Shown here: positions 1-9,545 of the stretch, in pieces
Position numbering within the stretch: position 1 is the stretch's first letter
Layout: the number at the start of each line of letters is the position of its first letter
Source of the DNA: Psychrobacter sp. UBA6766
GTDB taxonomy: Bacteria; Pseudomonadota; Gammaproteobacteria; Pseudomonadales; Moraxellaceae
Assembly: GCF_002453355.1 (NCBI RefSeq)
Contig: NZ_DKGQ01000052.1
Span: 63,729-127,728 of the forward strand
Direction: 5' to 3'
DNA length: 64,000 bases
Notes under the pieces: generated by a model
The model's database searches: none
Told to the model about the DNA's origin: nothing
The model's input: only the letters and a program-made list of their open reading frames with translations
Made by a program: the position numbers and the translations under genes

Positions 1-465
1 ACGCCTCCGTTGCTTGCACAGTTTAATCATCCAATGACGGCTGATGAGGCGGCGAAACTTATTGGTATTGATAAAGCGCTCATAGCTAGCCCTTGGCATG
101 TCAAGATAATTGGCTCGTTAGTGGTGTTTAGTGAAGCGCTGCAATTGGCCGTACGCTTGCATTGGACCAATACTGGTAAAGAAACCGAGCAAATTTATAC
201 CAAGGATGAAGCGGATGCGCTCATTGCAGCGTTTAAAGACTGGCAGTTTTTTGGTCGCGTTGATGTCCTTTATAAAAACGATAAGCAGGCGTTAATTAGT
301 ATTGATGAACACGCTGAAGGCAACAATCAAATACTGACTATCAATGCCAGTGCTGACTATCAGTTCTTGCCAGCAACCCACGCTTTGGCGGTCATCGCCG
401 AACTTGAAGCCGATAAAGGCGAGTTACCTTGGTTCGAGACCGCTATTTTAGAGCGTCTTGCTTAA
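1..465 (+). CDS. C-terminal part of an unidentified protein (5' end outside window)
   Basis: The reading frame is open from the first base, so the start lies upstream of the window; a TTG at 10 is in frame but has no visible ribosome binding site. At least 154 residues are visible, mixed alpha/beta in character, without a signal peptide, membrane segment or Cys/His metal motif. I do not recognise the family. It ends 180 bases before ilvD on the same strand. The spacer contains no obvious hairpin terminator, so read-through into ilvD is possible, but ilvD has its own good ribosome binding site. Confidence 0.6.
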   Translation, partial: TPPLLAQFNHPMTADEAAKLIGIDKALIASPWHVKIIGSLVVFSEALQLAVRLHWTNTGKETEQIYTKDEADALIAAFKDWQFFGRVDVLYKNDKQALISIDEHAEGNNQILTINASADYQFLPATHALAVIAELEADKGELPWFETAILERLA

Positions 466-644
466 ATATTGACCCTCAAGTTTTTATGATTTTTGGTTAA
501 TAATTTTTAGTTACTCATATCTAATGGTATGGTAACGCCCTAGTATTATTCACTAGTACTCACTTAGCATAAAAAGCACACTATCAGTATGACAGCGGAT
601 GCTGCACACGTTCATAAATCTCGCTTATTTGTAAGGAATATCAC

Positions 645-2555
645 ATGGATTATCGCTCAAAAACTTCTACTGGCGGTCGTAATATGGCAGGCGCGCGTGC
701 CCTATGGCGTGCGACGGGTATGACGGATGGCGACTTTGGCAAACCGATTATTGCGATTGCCAACTCCTTTACGCAGTTTGTACCGGGCCATGTGCATCTA
801 AAAGACTTGGGACAATTGGTTGCGCGTGAGATTGAAAAAGCGGGCGGCGTCGCAAAAGAGTTTAATACCATTGCGGTTGATGATGGTATTGCCATGGGTC
901 ATAGCGGGATGTTGTATTCATTACCAAGTCGCGACTTGATTGCCGACTCTGTTGAATACATGGTCAATGCTCACTGTGCCGATGCCCTAGTTTGTATTTC
1001 TAACTGCGATAAAATCACCCCAGGAATGCTAATGGCAGCCATGCGCCTCAACATTCCAGTGGTCTTTATTTCAGGTGGCCCGATGGAAGCCGGTAAAATT
1101 ATCGCCAGTACCGTAGCTCACAGCCATAATAATGACGGCGAAAGTGATGCTCAAGGCATAGACAGCAAAGGCAATGCCATCCGTAAGCTCGACCTCGTCG
1201 ATGCGATGATGGATGCCGCTGATGATAATATCAGCGATGAAGATGTACTAGCGATTGAAAGCTCAGCTTGCCCAACTTGTGGCTCGTGCTCTGGCATGTT
1301 TACCGCCAACTCGATGAACTGCTTGACTGAAGCATTAGGATTGGCACTGCCGGGAAATGGCTCGCTATTAGCCACGCATTCACTCCGTCGTGAGCTATTT
1401 TTAGAAGCCGGTCGTACTATCGTGTCATTGGCTAAACGTCGCTATGAACAAGATGATGACTCGGTATTACCGCGCTCTATCGCCACCAAAGCAGCATTTG
1501 AAAACGCGATGACTTTAGATATTGCCATGGGCGGCTCGACCAATACCATTTTGCATCTACTTGCTGCCGCTAATGAAGCAGAAGTCGACTTTAAGATGCA
1601 CGACATTGACCGTTTAAGTCGCGGTGTTCCTTGTCTTGCAAAAGTAGCGCCTGCTTCACAGAAATATCATATGGAAGATGTGCACCGTGCGGGCGGGGTC
1701 TTTGCGCTGTTAGCAGAGCTTGACCGTGCTGGTTTGCTCCATACCGATTCGCCGACTATCCATAGTGAGACGATGCGCGAGGCCATAGATAAATGGGATA
1801 TCATGAATCCTGATAATCTCGAAGCACGTGCAAGATACCTTGCTGCTCCGGGTGGTATTCGTACCACACAAGCATTTTCTCAATCAAAAGAATGGTCAAA
1901 TCTTGATGTCAACCGTGAGTCAGGTTGTATTCGTAGCGCGAATCATGCCTACACTCAAGACGGCGGCTTAGCAGTCCTTTATGGTAATATCGCTGAGCGT
2001 GGCTGTGTGGTCAAAACTGCTGGCGTCGATGAGAGCATCTTAGTCTTTACTGGACGCGCTCGTATTTTCGAATCGCAAGATGATGCTGTAGCCGCTGTGC
2101 TCGACGACCAAATTGTGGCAGGCGATGTGGTTATCATCCGTTACGAAGGACCAAAGGGCGGCCCTGGAATGCAAGAGATGCTTTATCCAACCACCTATCT
2201 TAAATCCAAAGGCTTGGGTAAAGCGTGTGCGCTGCTGACAGATGGTCGCTTCTCTGGCGGAACATCAGGGTTATCCATTGGTCATGCCAGTCCAGAAGCT
2301 GCTGAAGGCGGCGCGATTGGTTTGGTTCAGGAAGGCGATACTATCCATATTGATATTCCGAACCGTACCATTAATATGCAGGTCAGCGATGCAGAGCTTG
2401 CCGCCCGCCGCGAAGAAATGGAAGCGCGTGGACGTGATGCATGGAAGCCAGTCAGCCGTGAGCGTCATGTTTCTCCTGCCCTGCGTGCTTATGCGGCAAT
2501 GACTACCAGTGCTGATACAGGTGCCGTTCGTGATGTCAGCCAAGTTGAGCGTTAA
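645..2555 (+). CDS. ilvD: Dihydroxy-acid dehydratase
   Basis: This enzyme dehydrates 2,3-dihydroxy-3-methylbutanoate (and the methylpentanoate analogue) to the 2-keto acid, the third common step of valine and isoleucine synthesis, in the cytoplasm. The 636 residues follow the Escherichia coli IlvD sequence closely from the start (TTGGRNMAGAR-type opening) to the end (ALRAYA, SADTGAVRD). The iron-sulfur cysteine motifs are present: NCDKITPGM around residue 121 and SACPTCGSCSGM around 207-217. The C-terminal substrate-site motif DGRFSGGTSG is intact. The usual length is about 610-620 residues; the excess sits mainly near residues 160-185, in a loop containing HNNDGES. AAGGA at 633-637 gives ideal spacing to the ATG. 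No other ilv genes are adjacent, and the gene is followed by its own terminator. Confidence 0.97.
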   Translation: MDYRSKTSTGGRNMAGARALWRATGMTDGDFGKPIIAIANSFTQFVPGHVHLKDLGQLVAREIEKAGGVAKEFNTIAVDDGIAMGHSGMLYSLPSRDLIADSVEYMVNAHCADALVCISNCDKITPGMLMAAMRLNIPVVFISGGPMEAGKIIASTVAHSHNNDGESDAQGIDSKGNAIRKLDLVDAMMDAADDNISDEDVLAIESSACPTCGSCSGMFTANSMNCLTEALGLALPGNGSLLATHSLRRELFLEAGRTIVSLAKRRYEQDDDSVLPRSIATKAAFENAMTLDIAMGGSTNTILHLLAAANEAEVDFKMHDIDRLSRGVPCLAKVAPASQKYHMEDVHRAGGVFALLAELDRAGLLHTDSPTIHSETMREAIDKWDIMNPDNLEARARYLAAPGGIRTTQAFSQSKEWSNLDVNRESGCIRSANHAYTQDGGLAVLYGNIAERGCVVKTAGVDESILVFTGRARIFESQDDAVAAVLDDQIVAGDVVIIRYEGPKGGPGMQEMLYPTTYLKSKGLGKACALLTDGRFSGGTSGLSIGHASPEAAEGGAIGLVQEGDTIHIDIPNRTINMQVSDAELAARREEMEARGRDAWKPVSRERHVSPALRAYAAMTTSADTGAVRDVSQVER

Positions 2556-2605
2556 ATAAGCCCGTAAACGCGATTTCTTAAGAATAGTCTTAAAGAATTA
2601 TCCAA

Positions 2606-2630
2606 AGCCTGCGCTATGCAGGCTTTTTTT
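2606..2630 (+). terminator. Rho-independent terminator of ilvD
   Basis: A 7-bp perfect stem (AGCCTGC / GCAGGCT) with a 5-base loop is followed directly by seven T. It lies about 50 bases after the ilvD stop codon. Confidence 0.85.
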
Positions 2631-2767
2631 CACCAAAAAACAACGCAGCTGCTATTCTGATAACGTTTTTTTTCGGTATTAAAAGGTATTTACCGTCATC
2701 ATTAACAACCATTAGTCCTCTTCCAATTTTACCTTTTAAACTAAAAAAAATAGCGTGCACCAAACTT

Positions 2768-4021
2768 ATGATTGAAAACTATAATTTATTCTTATTGGTC
2801 TGCGGTATTGCCTTTTTATTTGGCGCCCTATTTCCTATTATTTTTAAACGCACGCCCATCTCATTACCTATGTTGCAAGTAAGCTTTGGTTTACTCATGG
2901 GCTACTTATGGACCAGTTTATCTTTTTTAAATCCTATGGATAATGGATTTATTATCGAAAAACTGACCGAGATTGTGGTGTTGGTCTCTTTGGTCGGTGC
3001 AGGTATTAAAATCGACACCGATTTATCGTGGCACTTATGGCGTCCAACCGTCCGTTTACTACTTATCACCATGCCAATTGGTATTTTTGTCATGGCAGCA
3101 TTGGGACATTATGCTTTCGGTTTGACACTGGGCGCTGCCATTTTACTCGGCGCAGTTCTTGCTCCAACCGATCCTGTATTGGCCTCTAGCATCCAAGTTG
3201 GACCGCCTAACACAGGCGGCGAAGATACGCCCCGCTTTATCTTAACGTCAGAAGCAGGATTAAATGATGGTTTGGCATTTCCATTCGTCTATCTTGCGAT
3301 TAAGATAGCAGAAGCCTACAGCGGCGGCCAGCAATTCACAGGTGAGATGCTGTGGTCATGGTTTACTCATGATGTGATATGGAAAATTGGTGCAGGATTG
3401 GTGGTTGGGATTGTTGTTGGTAAAGTGCTAGCAAAATTGGTCTTTTCAAAATACAGCCGTCACACGACTATCTCTCAAGGATATGTTGTGATTGCCCTTA
3501 CCTTACTGGCGTATGGTCTAGCAGAGTATGTCCACAGTTATGGCTTCATTGCGGTCTTTGTCGCCGCCTTTGCTTTTCGCCGCTCAGAGCGTGAACACAG
3601 TTACCATCAAAAACTGCATGATTTCGCTGAGCAGTCAGAAGGTTTATTGATGTCATTGGTTCTAGTGGTTTTTGGAATGTTTTTAGGACAAGGGTTGCAA
3701 GCTGGAGTCGAGCTAACATGGCGTGTCTATATTGTTAGCTTCACCTTTTTATTGTTGATTCGACCCATTGGCGGGTTTGTTGCTCTTTCAGGATTAAAGT
3801 TGCCATATACTGAAAAATATGCAATTTCCGCCTTAGGGATTCGCGGTATCGGCACCTTATACTATCTATCTTATGCGCTTAATCAAGGCTTCTTTAATGA
3901 GGTAGATGCCGTTAAACTTTGGATAGTATGCTCAATTGTTATTTTAGCCTCTATCTTTATTCACGGTTTAATTTCTCCAAGGCTGCTTAATATGACACCC
4001 AACAAGCCGCGCCAAAGATAA
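2768..4021 (+). CDS. CPA1-family Na+/H+ (cation/proton) antiporter
   Basis: A 417-residue polytopic inner-membrane protein with about 12 hydrophobic segments. It has the ion-site motif of the CPA1/NhaP family: APTDPVLAS around residues 136-144, and EAGLNDGLAFPF about 30 residues later, with the paired Asn-Asp. Such proteins exchange Na+ or K+ for H+ and serve pH and salt homeostasis. There is no long C-terminal cytoplasmic regulatory domain, so this is the compact type. The ATG at 2768 lacks a clear Shine-Dalgarno sequence, but the protein opens directly into the first membrane segment. It is a single-gene unit convergent with the hydrolase gene that ends at 4137. The exact ion preference cannot be read from the sequence. 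Confidence 0.88.
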   Translation: MIENYNLFLLVCGIAFLFGALFPIIFKRTPISLPMLQVSFGLLMGYLWTSLSFLNPMDNGFIIEKLTEIVVLVSLVGAGIKIDTDLSWHLWRPTVRLLLITMPIGIFVMAALGHYAFGLTLGAAILLGAVLAPTDPVLASSIQVGPPNTGGEDTPRFILTSEAGLNDGLAFPFVYLAIKIAEAYSGGQQFTGEMLWSWFTHDVIWKIGAGLVVGIVVGKVLAKLVFSKYSRHTTISQGYVVIALTLLAYGLAEYVHSYGFIAVFVAAFAFRRSEREHSYHQKLHDFAEQSEGLLMSLVLVVFGMFLGQGLQAGVELTWRVYIVSFTFLLLIRPIGGFVALSGLKLPYTEKYAISALGIRGIGTLYYLSYALNQGFFNEVDAVKLWIVCSIVILASIFIHGLISPRLLNMTPNKPRQR

Positions 4022-4136
4022 TTGCTAATATCGAGCGCATACATCAATGCTTTTGCCACTTATCCTTCTGGTCTCTGTACTTATACCATTCACGTTGGTA
4101 GTAAATTTATTGATGTTCGCTCATAATTAACCACTA

Positions 4137-5585
4137 TTATATTTCAGTTTCAATCAAGCCTAATACTGCTTCCGTTAGCGCAAATTGACGGACGTCATTG
4201 AGCATCGTCACATCAAAGTTATGAATAAAAGCAAACGACAATTGCCGTGCAGGATCACACCAAGCAACCGAGCCGTTATAGCCCATGTGACCAAAACCTT
4301 GCGCGCTATTATTGTCATCTTCGCTGTGACAAATACTAAATCTGCGATGATAGCCCAATCGCCAGTTCATTTTTGCGGGCATCACCGCATCCATACCTGT
4401 GACTTGCGGGGTTGATAGCTGTTTAAACGTTGCTGAGTTAATCAATGTTTGTCCCTGCCATCTGCCGCCATTGGCCAGCATGGCATAAATAGTCGCTAAT
4501 GCTTGCGCTGATGCCACGCCATTTGCAGCGGGAATGATGGCTTGTAGCGTCCGATTATCGTAATAATCAATAGGTTGTCTATTAGCCAATACAAGGGCTG
4601 ATTTATAATTTTTTAGATTAAGCTGACTATTATTAAAGTATAAGCGGTTGATGGTCGCCGTATCTAGATTTGGCATGTCATTTATCACTTTATCCTCAGC
4701 GCCATTTGCTGCTGTAATAACGACTTGATCGGTAGCGGTCTTTTTTTGCCAACAAGCATAGCTTGGTAATTTTGTATAAGTATGCAAAGTATGTGCAGAG
4801 TCCGCTCTTAAAACCGGTTTGTTACGACGAGGGCGCGCTTGCAATTGCTCTTGATTGCTTCCTTGCTCTGCTCCCTGTTCTGCTATTTCAAAATATTTAA
4901 CCAAATGGGCGACTTCATTTACCTTATCGTCTGGCATCCCAAAGTAACAGCTGTCTGCAATTCCGAGAGGCTCGGTTAAATAATGACGCAATGCATCGGC
5001 TAATGGCATATCCGTAACGGCTTCTATCACGCCACCTAATACCCAACCATAAACCAGGGCACTATAAGCGCTTTCATATAGCTTGCGCTCTTCAGGAGCC
5101 GTTATTGGCATGGCGGCAACTTTTTCTAACATAAGATGCCAATTAAGCACCGTTTCATTGTCGACATCGATACTTTGAATTGAAAATAAATTCGCTTGGT
5201 GCGACATGACACTACGCAGCGTAATCTGCTCTTTTCCATTTGCGGCAAAAGCGGGCCAATAATCGGCAATCGGTCGGTCATAATCGAGTATTTGCTGTGA
5301 GACCAATATATGCACCAATGTCGCTAACACCCCTTTCCCCGTTGAAAAATTCAGCGACAAGGTATCAGGGCTCCATGATAAATTTGCACGTGCCATTCCC
5401 ACACTGGCTCTAGCGACACATTGTCCTGCTTGATAAACCACCAAGGCACCACCCGCTGGCGTGTCATCAAGTTGCAAATCCGTTAATAGCTGTTGTAATC
5501 GTTGCTGAATGACAGGATTAATGGACTCAACAGATTCATTAGCATTTCGATTATTGGTTTTTTCATTCTCATTATTTTTTATCAT
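4137..5585 (-). CDS. Serine hydrolase of the class C beta-lactamase / esterase family
   Basis: The 482 residues show the three motifs of the beta-lactamase-related serine hydrolases (Pfam Beta-lactamase): S-T-G-K at residues 81-84 (nucleophile Ser and general base Lys), Y174-S-A as the tyrosine motif, and H433-M-G near the C-terminus. No signal peptide is visible: the first 25 residues are Asn/Glu-rich and hydrophilic, so the protein is probably cytoplasmic and more likely an esterase (EstB/LACTB-like) than a resistance enzyme. A segment around residues 235-300 is poorly conserved and low in complexity (EQGAEQGSNQEQ). Substrate unknown. The gene lies 162 bases downstream of the DUF442 gene on the same strand, with a terminator between them, so it is probably independently transcribed. 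Confidence 0.85.
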   Translation of the reverse strand: MIKNNENEKTNNRNANESVESINPVIQQRLQQLLTDLQLDDTPAGGALVVYQAGQCVARASVGMARANLSWSPDTLSLNFSTGKGVLATLVHILVSQQILDYDRPIADYWPAFAANGKEQITLRSVMSHQANLFSIQSIDVDNETVLNWHLMLEKVAAMPITAPEERKLYESAYSALVYGWVLGGVIEAVTDMPLADALRHYLTEPLGIADSCYFGMPDDKVNEVAHLVKYFEIAEQGAEQGSNQEQLQARPRRNKPVLRADSAHTLHTYTKLPSYACWQKKTATDQVVITAANGAEDKVINDMPNLDTATINRLYFNNSQLNLKNYKSALVLANRQPIDYYDNRTLQAIIPAANGVASAQALATIYAMLANGGRWQGQTLINSATFKQLSTPQVTGMDAVMPAKMNWRLGYHRRFSICHSEDDNNSAQGFGHMGYNGSVAWCDPARQLSFAFIHNFDVTMLNDVRQFALTEAVLGLIETEI

Positions 5586-5656
5586 TGCTTACTCGCTCTA
5601 CTTATAAAAAATGCTTCTTAGTTCTAAAAAATTGCTCACGTGCAAAATTTACTCAT

Positions 5657-5685
5657 AAAAAAGGCAACCTATTGGTCGCCTTTTT
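5657..5685 (-). terminator. Terminator downstream of the DUF442 gene
   Basis: An imperfect hairpin with outer arms AAAAAAGGC and GCCTTTTT and inner ACC/GGT pairing around a TATT loop. The T-rich run on either side makes it look bidirectional, but the only gene ending near it is the leftward DUF442 gene. Confidence 0.7.
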
Positions 5686-5747
5686 GTTGAATGTCGCTAA
5701 TATCTAGTGCGTACAGCTTACCGTCCATATTTTAGTATGATAACAGT

Positions 5748-6317
5748 TTAGCGAGGAACCAATAAGCGATTATGAACCTCTTCTTCCAGCTTCGTCAAAC
5801 CATGACTACGGCCACGCTCCATTGCGGTATCCATTTTACGACCGCGTAGCCAGCCCGCCCGTAACGCCACAGCTGCGCCAGCGCGATTACCTGTGCCACA
5901 GTGTAAGACGGTTTTTTTACCATGGTACTGACGTAAAATATTATCAAACGCCAATATATTTAGCTGCTTTAAGTCTTTAGCGCCGCTGATAGGCAGCTGC
6001 TCATAATGCATGCCAGCGCTTTCTACCGCCGCTCTTTCATCAAAACTTAGCTCGTCATCTGGCTGTAAATTAAGCACCAACTCAACGCCAGCAGCCGCTA
6101 AAGCAGCTACTTTCTCTTCATCGAGTGCGCCGCAAACAATGGTATTATCATCAGGACGAAAATAAGGCTCAACAATATTTTCTAACTTGATACCATTATC
6201 TACCGTGCTCGCATCGTTTTGATCGTTATTAGCGTTTTGCTCATCAACCGCAGTTTGATTTATCGTAGCTGAGTTATTAGGCTCAGCTTCGCTTGTCGTA
6301 TTTTCATGTAAAGTCAT
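5748..6317 (-). CDS. DUF442 / Blh-type phosphatase-like protein (TIGR01244 family)
   Basis: The 189-residue product has a hydrophilic Asn/Asp/Thr-rich head (about 1-42), then a tyrosine-phosphatase-like fold. The signature is HCGTGNRAG with Cys140 and Arg145, that is C-x4-R, as in the DUF442 (beta-lactamase hydrolase-like) family rather than the C-x5-R of classical phosphatases. Members are variously called sulfur transferase or phosphatase-like; in several bacteria the domain is fused to a persulfide-dioxygenase-type metallohydrolase. Here the domain stands alone. It is 48 bases downstream of the MaoC hydratase gene and is probably cotranscribed with it. Activity and substrate are not determinable from the sequence. 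Confidence 0.8.
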   Translation of the reverse strand: MTLHENTTSEAEPNNSATINQTAVDEQNANNDQNDASTVDNGIKLENIVEPYFRPDDNTIVCGALDEEKVAALAAAGVELVLNLQPDDELSFDERAAVESAGMHYEQLPISGAKDLKQLNILAFDNILRQYHGKKTVLHCGTGNRAGAAVALRAGWLRGRKMDTAMERGRSHGLTKLEEEVHNRLLVPR

Positions 6318-6365
6318 AATGAATAACTGGTTGGTAAAATATAAAGGTTAAAAATATGGCGAAAT

Positions 6366-7283
6366 CTATTGATTTTCGCCTTGCAGTTTAATCACACCAG
6401 CAAGATGTGGCTTGTCATTCTTTGCGCTAAACAAGCCAAATTCACAAGTATCGGTTGGGCTCTGTAACTGCGCTACCGGCTCAGCGATCAGCTCCACTTC
6501 AGCTGGTAAAAAGATAGGAAGCTTAAATGCTACATCAACGGTGCAAGCATCAGGCAGCTCGTCCATCAATGCTAGGCACTTTGCCTTTGACCACATGCCA
6601 TGAGCGATGGCTTTTGGAAAACCAAATGCACGTGCCGAAAGTGGATGAAGGTGAATAAGGTTAAAGTCCCCTGACACAAACGCATAACGACGACCGATAT
6701 CTTCTGGTACTTCAAAAATACTGTGCACACCTTCTTCATTGACCAGAGGCTTAACGGTCACTGGACGCGGTGTACTTTTTTTATTTTTACTGCTGGCAGG
6801 TTTTTTGCTACGTGATAAATAAGTAGAAGTGCCTTCCCAAATAACCTCGTCGTCTGACTTAACGGTGGTGACAAAATCAAACTGCTGACCTTGCGCATGG
6901 TCGCGCAGATTACCAAATTTTACTGCCATAGCAACCGTTTCACGCTCACCGATAGGACGATACTGTGTCACACTATTATCCACGTGTACCAACCCTAGCA
7001 TGGCAAATGGAAACGGCTCTTTAACCATCATATTCATCTGCAATGTCTGAGATAACACAGAAAAATAGGTAATCGGCACTTTGCCGTTGTCAGCGAAACC
7101 ACAAATTTGACGATAATCATCAAGATTGCTTTGGTCGATGTGCAAATCGTCGACATAGTATGTCGCTTGTGGCAACTGATCGCGGCTGACCTTATCGCTA
7201 TTACCAATAGGCAATAAACTCTTGACGATGTTGGCATAGGTGGTGTGCGCTTTTGGCAACGCATCATAATGTTTGTCTGACAT
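6366..7283 (-). CDS. MaoC-family (R)-specific enoyl-thioester hydratase, HtdX-like
   Basis: The 305 residues have a double hot-dog organisation: an N-terminal degenerate half (about 1-165) and a C-terminal MaoC half. The hydratase-2 signature is visible as D-F-N-L-I-H followed by HPLSARAFGF and AHGMW around residues 210-235, giving the catalytic Asp/His pair. Such enzymes hydrate or dehydrate 2-enoyl-CoA or acyl-ACP. The neighbours are a long FabG (upstream, same strand) and a thiolase (divergent from fabG), matching the mycobacterial htdX-fabG4-fadA2 arrangement, so a role in a three-enzyme fatty-acid module is inferred. AGGAT precedes the ATG. A hairpin terminator lies between fabG and this gene. 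Confidence 0.86.
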   Translation of the reverse strand: MSDKHYDALPKAHTTYANIVKSLLPIGNSDKVSRDQLPQATYYVDDLHIDQSNLDDYRQICGFADNGKVPITYFSVLSQTLQMNMMVKEPFPFAMLGLVHVDNSVTQYRPIGERETVAMAVKFGNLRDHAQGQQFDFVTTVKSDDEVIWEGTSTYLSRSKKPASSKNKKSTPRPVTVKPLVNEEGVHSIFEVPEDIGRRYAFVSGDFNLIHLHPLSARAFGFPKAIAHGMWSKAKCLALMDELPDACTVDVAFKLPIFLPAEVELIAEPVAQLQSPTDTCEFGLFSAKNDKPHLAGVIKLQGENQ

Positions 7284-7587
7284 AATAAATCCTAGATGGG
7301 GGTTGAGCTAAATGGGGCTTAAATAAGTTTTCCGGCTACATTTAAAATGCTATGCACTCGTTTGTGGGCTTGTTAACACTTGCTTTGATTCATACCTGTT
7401 TTTATCATAAAAAAGCCACCCTCGGGCAGCTTTATTACAATTTATCAGCAATTTTTTCGTAAGCATATGTGAGGTAAATTTAAAAATCTCGTAAATATCA
7501 CCTACTTAATACAGGCTTACTTGATACTATATCGTTATTTATCAAAATAGTTCTTCATCAAGCAATATTTTGCCTCTATTTTATCGA
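7284..7587. other. Intergenic region between maoC-like gene and fabG
   Basis: About 300 bases without a convincing gene. It holds the leftward terminator at 7409-7433 and, between that and 7284, room for a promoter of the MaoC gene. The rest is AT-rich and featureless. Confidence 0.6.
7409..7433 (-). terminator. Terminator downstream of fabG
   Basis: Read leftward: AAAGCTGCCC and GGGTGGCTTT pair (two G-U pairs) around a tight CGAG-type loop and run into six T. This separates fabG from the MaoC gene or attenuates transcription into it. Confidence 0.7.
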
Positions 7588-8994
7588 TTATGCACCCAAT
7601 AAGCTTTGACCACAAACGCGTACGATATTGCCGTTTAGTCCGCCAGAAGCTGGTGAGGCAAGCCATGCAATGGTCTCAGCCACGTCTATTGGCAAGCCGC
7701 CTTGGCTCATTGAATTCATTCGACGACCGGCTTCACGAATAGCAAATGGGATTGCTTCGGTCATTTGTGTTTCGATAAACCCTGGCGCCACAGCGTTGAT
7801 TGTCATACCTTTATTTTTGTAGCTGTCTTCTAATTGTTTAGCCGTTGCATTGACCAAACCAATGACACCAGCTTTCGAGGTGGCATAGTTACTTTGGCCT
7901 AAGTTACCAGCAATTCCTGAGATTGATGATACGCAGACGATACGAGCATTGTCTTTTAGTACGTCATTATCAAGCAAATAGCGGTTCAGCTTGGCAATAC
8001 TGCCCAAGTTGATGTTGATAACCATGTCCCACTTTTTCTCGTCCATTTTTGCCAATGTTTTATCACGTGTCACGCCAGCATTGTGAATGATTGCATCTAA
8101 ACCGCCGCGCTTTTGCGCCGCCTCTGCAATCTCTTTGCCCGCATCTTCACTGGTGATATCGACAGTTAAAACAGAGCCACTGATTTCGCTCGCGACTTTT
8201 TGCAAGTCTGCTTGCTGCTGTGGTACATCTAGACAGATAACGTGAGCGCCTTCGCGCGCCAAAACACGAGCGATGGCTTCACCAATACCGCGACTTGCGC
8301 CAGTCACCAGCATGGTTTTGCCGCCTAAAGGCTGGGTCCAATCGACATCAACGTTCGCGCCATTGCTGACTCGTACAACCTGTCCTGATACATAAGCTGA
8401 GCGCGCTGACGCAAAGAAGCGTAACGTTGAATCTAGATTTCTTTCAGCGCCTTCTGCTACGTAGATAAGCTGGGCGGTGATACCGCGCTTAAACTCTTTT
8501 CCAACAGACTTCACAAAACCTTCAAGCGAGCGCTGAGCCAATGCCGCTTCAATATCCGTTAGCTCTTCTGGCGGACGACCGATGACGATAACACGACCTG
8601 ATTTTTCTACGCGGCGCGCCACCGCATGAAAGAATTCATACACTTGTTTGAGCTCGTCAGCATTACGAATATTGCTAGCATCAAACAACAAGACTTTAAA
8701 TTTGTCATCGCCGCCCGTATTGGCTTTTGCTTTCACGCCAGCATCAGCCAGCGCATCTTTTACCGCATCACGGCTATTTACAAACACATCAGCATGTAGA
8801 TCTGACAAAATACGCGCTACTGATTCACTGATAGCAGTATTGTCACCATTAGCACGACCCACTAATACACTACCACGAACTGATGGCTGACCACTATCAA
8901 AACGATCAAGCTCCACTGGCATCGGCAGGCCTAGATTTTTTGCTACTTTTTTACCAATCGTAGACTGTACAAAATCACCATAACGGTCTGACAT
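7588..8994 (-). CDS. fabG: Long-type 3-oxoacyl-ACP/CoA reductase (FabG4-like SDR)
   Basis: A 468-residue short-chain dehydrogenase with an extra N-terminal domain of about 220 residues. The catalytic half contains the NAD(P)-binding motif TGASRGIG at 231-238, the NAG motif near 305 and the active-site Ser357-Tyr370-x3-Lys374 set. Ordinary FabG has about 245 residues; this size matches the high-molecular-weight FabG4 type described in mycobacteria, whose N-terminal half is a flavodoxin-like remnant without catalysis. The reaction is reduction of a 3-oxoacyl thioester to the 3-hydroxy form. It is divergent from the thiolase gene and upstream of the MaoC hydratase gene, so the three could perform successive steps of a fatty-acid cycle, in either direction. 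Confidence 0.9.
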   Translation of the reverse strand: MSDRYGDFVQSTIGKKVAKNLGLPMPVELDRFDSGQPSVRGSVLVGRANGDNTAISESVARILSDLHADVFVNSRDAVKDALADAGVKAKANTGGDDKFKVLLFDASNIRNADELKQVYEFFHAVARRVEKSGRVIVIGRPPEELTDIEAALAQRSLEGFVKSVGKEFKRGITAQLIYVAEGAERNLDSTLRFFASARSAYVSGQVVRVSNGANVDVDWTQPLGGKTMLVTGASRGIGEAIARVLAREGAHVICLDVPQQQADLQKVASEISGSVLTVDITSEDAGKEIAEAAQKRGGLDAIIHNAGVTRDKTLAKMDEKKWDMVININLGSIAKLNRYLLDNDVLKDNARIVCVSSISGIAGNLGQSNYATSKAGVIGLVNATAKQLEDSYKNKGMTINAVAPGFIETQMTEAIPFAIREAGRRMNSMSQGGLPIDVAETIAWLASPASGGLNGNIVRVCGQSLLGA

Positions 8995-9545
8995 AATATA
9001 ATCCTATAGTTAATGAGTAAAATAAAATTCACGAATAAAATAAAATTAGCGAAGAAATAATAGTAAACAAAAAAAATGTGATACGCCTATTATAAAGACG
9101 CCTCAACTTTATCATTGATAAAAATTATTAATATTTAGTAAAAGGGTGAAGAACTGCCTTAACTATACACTTCAATGCGAAACAAGTCCAAAAGCCGCTC
9201 CTGTCTATCATAATCTGTAGACAAGCCAGTATACAAGATTGCAACTTTTTCTCGCGTTAAAAACACTCAACTTATGCTAAAATCTAACTTATAAGTTATG
9301 GCAAATGTATTTATAGATAACAATATATTATCAAAAGCTCAGTTATGCAACGTCATTAATCAACCTAATCAGTATAACCATTACGTATTGATGGTCAGCA
9401 TTGATTGCATGAGCTTAAAATTAGCGTCACATCGTTTGCTAAAGGGATACAGTAAGTGCGTAAAAAGCGCCTTATGCTAAACTTCTCTGCCATGTACTAT
9501 GTTTTTCCCTTTTATCTTCTACCCATATTTTTTAAGGATAATATT
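8995..9545. other. Divergent control region between fabG and the thiolase gene
   Basis: About 550 bases without a supported gene. It must hold both divergent promoters. The clearest element is the 14-bp perfect palindrome at 9285-9298. A short open frame at 9298-9480 has no ribosome binding site and no family likeness, and I do not call it a gene. Confidence 0.6.
9285..9298. promoter_or_regulatory. Perfect 14-bp palindrome TAACTTATAAGTTA, possible operator
   Basis: TAACTTA followed by TAAGTTA with no spacer, in the fabG/thiolase divergent region about 250 bases before the thiolase start. A related half (CAACTTATG) sits about 20 bases upstream. The symmetry and position suit a dimeric repressor site, but no regulator gene is adjacent and the motif is AT-rich enough for chance to matter. 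Confidence 0.35.

Noticed and set aside
4137..5585. Antibiotic-resistance beta-lactamase
   Set aside because: The serine, tyrosine and His-x-Gly motifs are present, but there is no signal peptide and the sequence looks like the esterase branch.
9298..9480. 60-codon open frame before the thiolase gene
   Set aside because: No ribosome binding site, no family likeness, begins in the 14-bp palindrome and lies in a region needed for divergent promoters.
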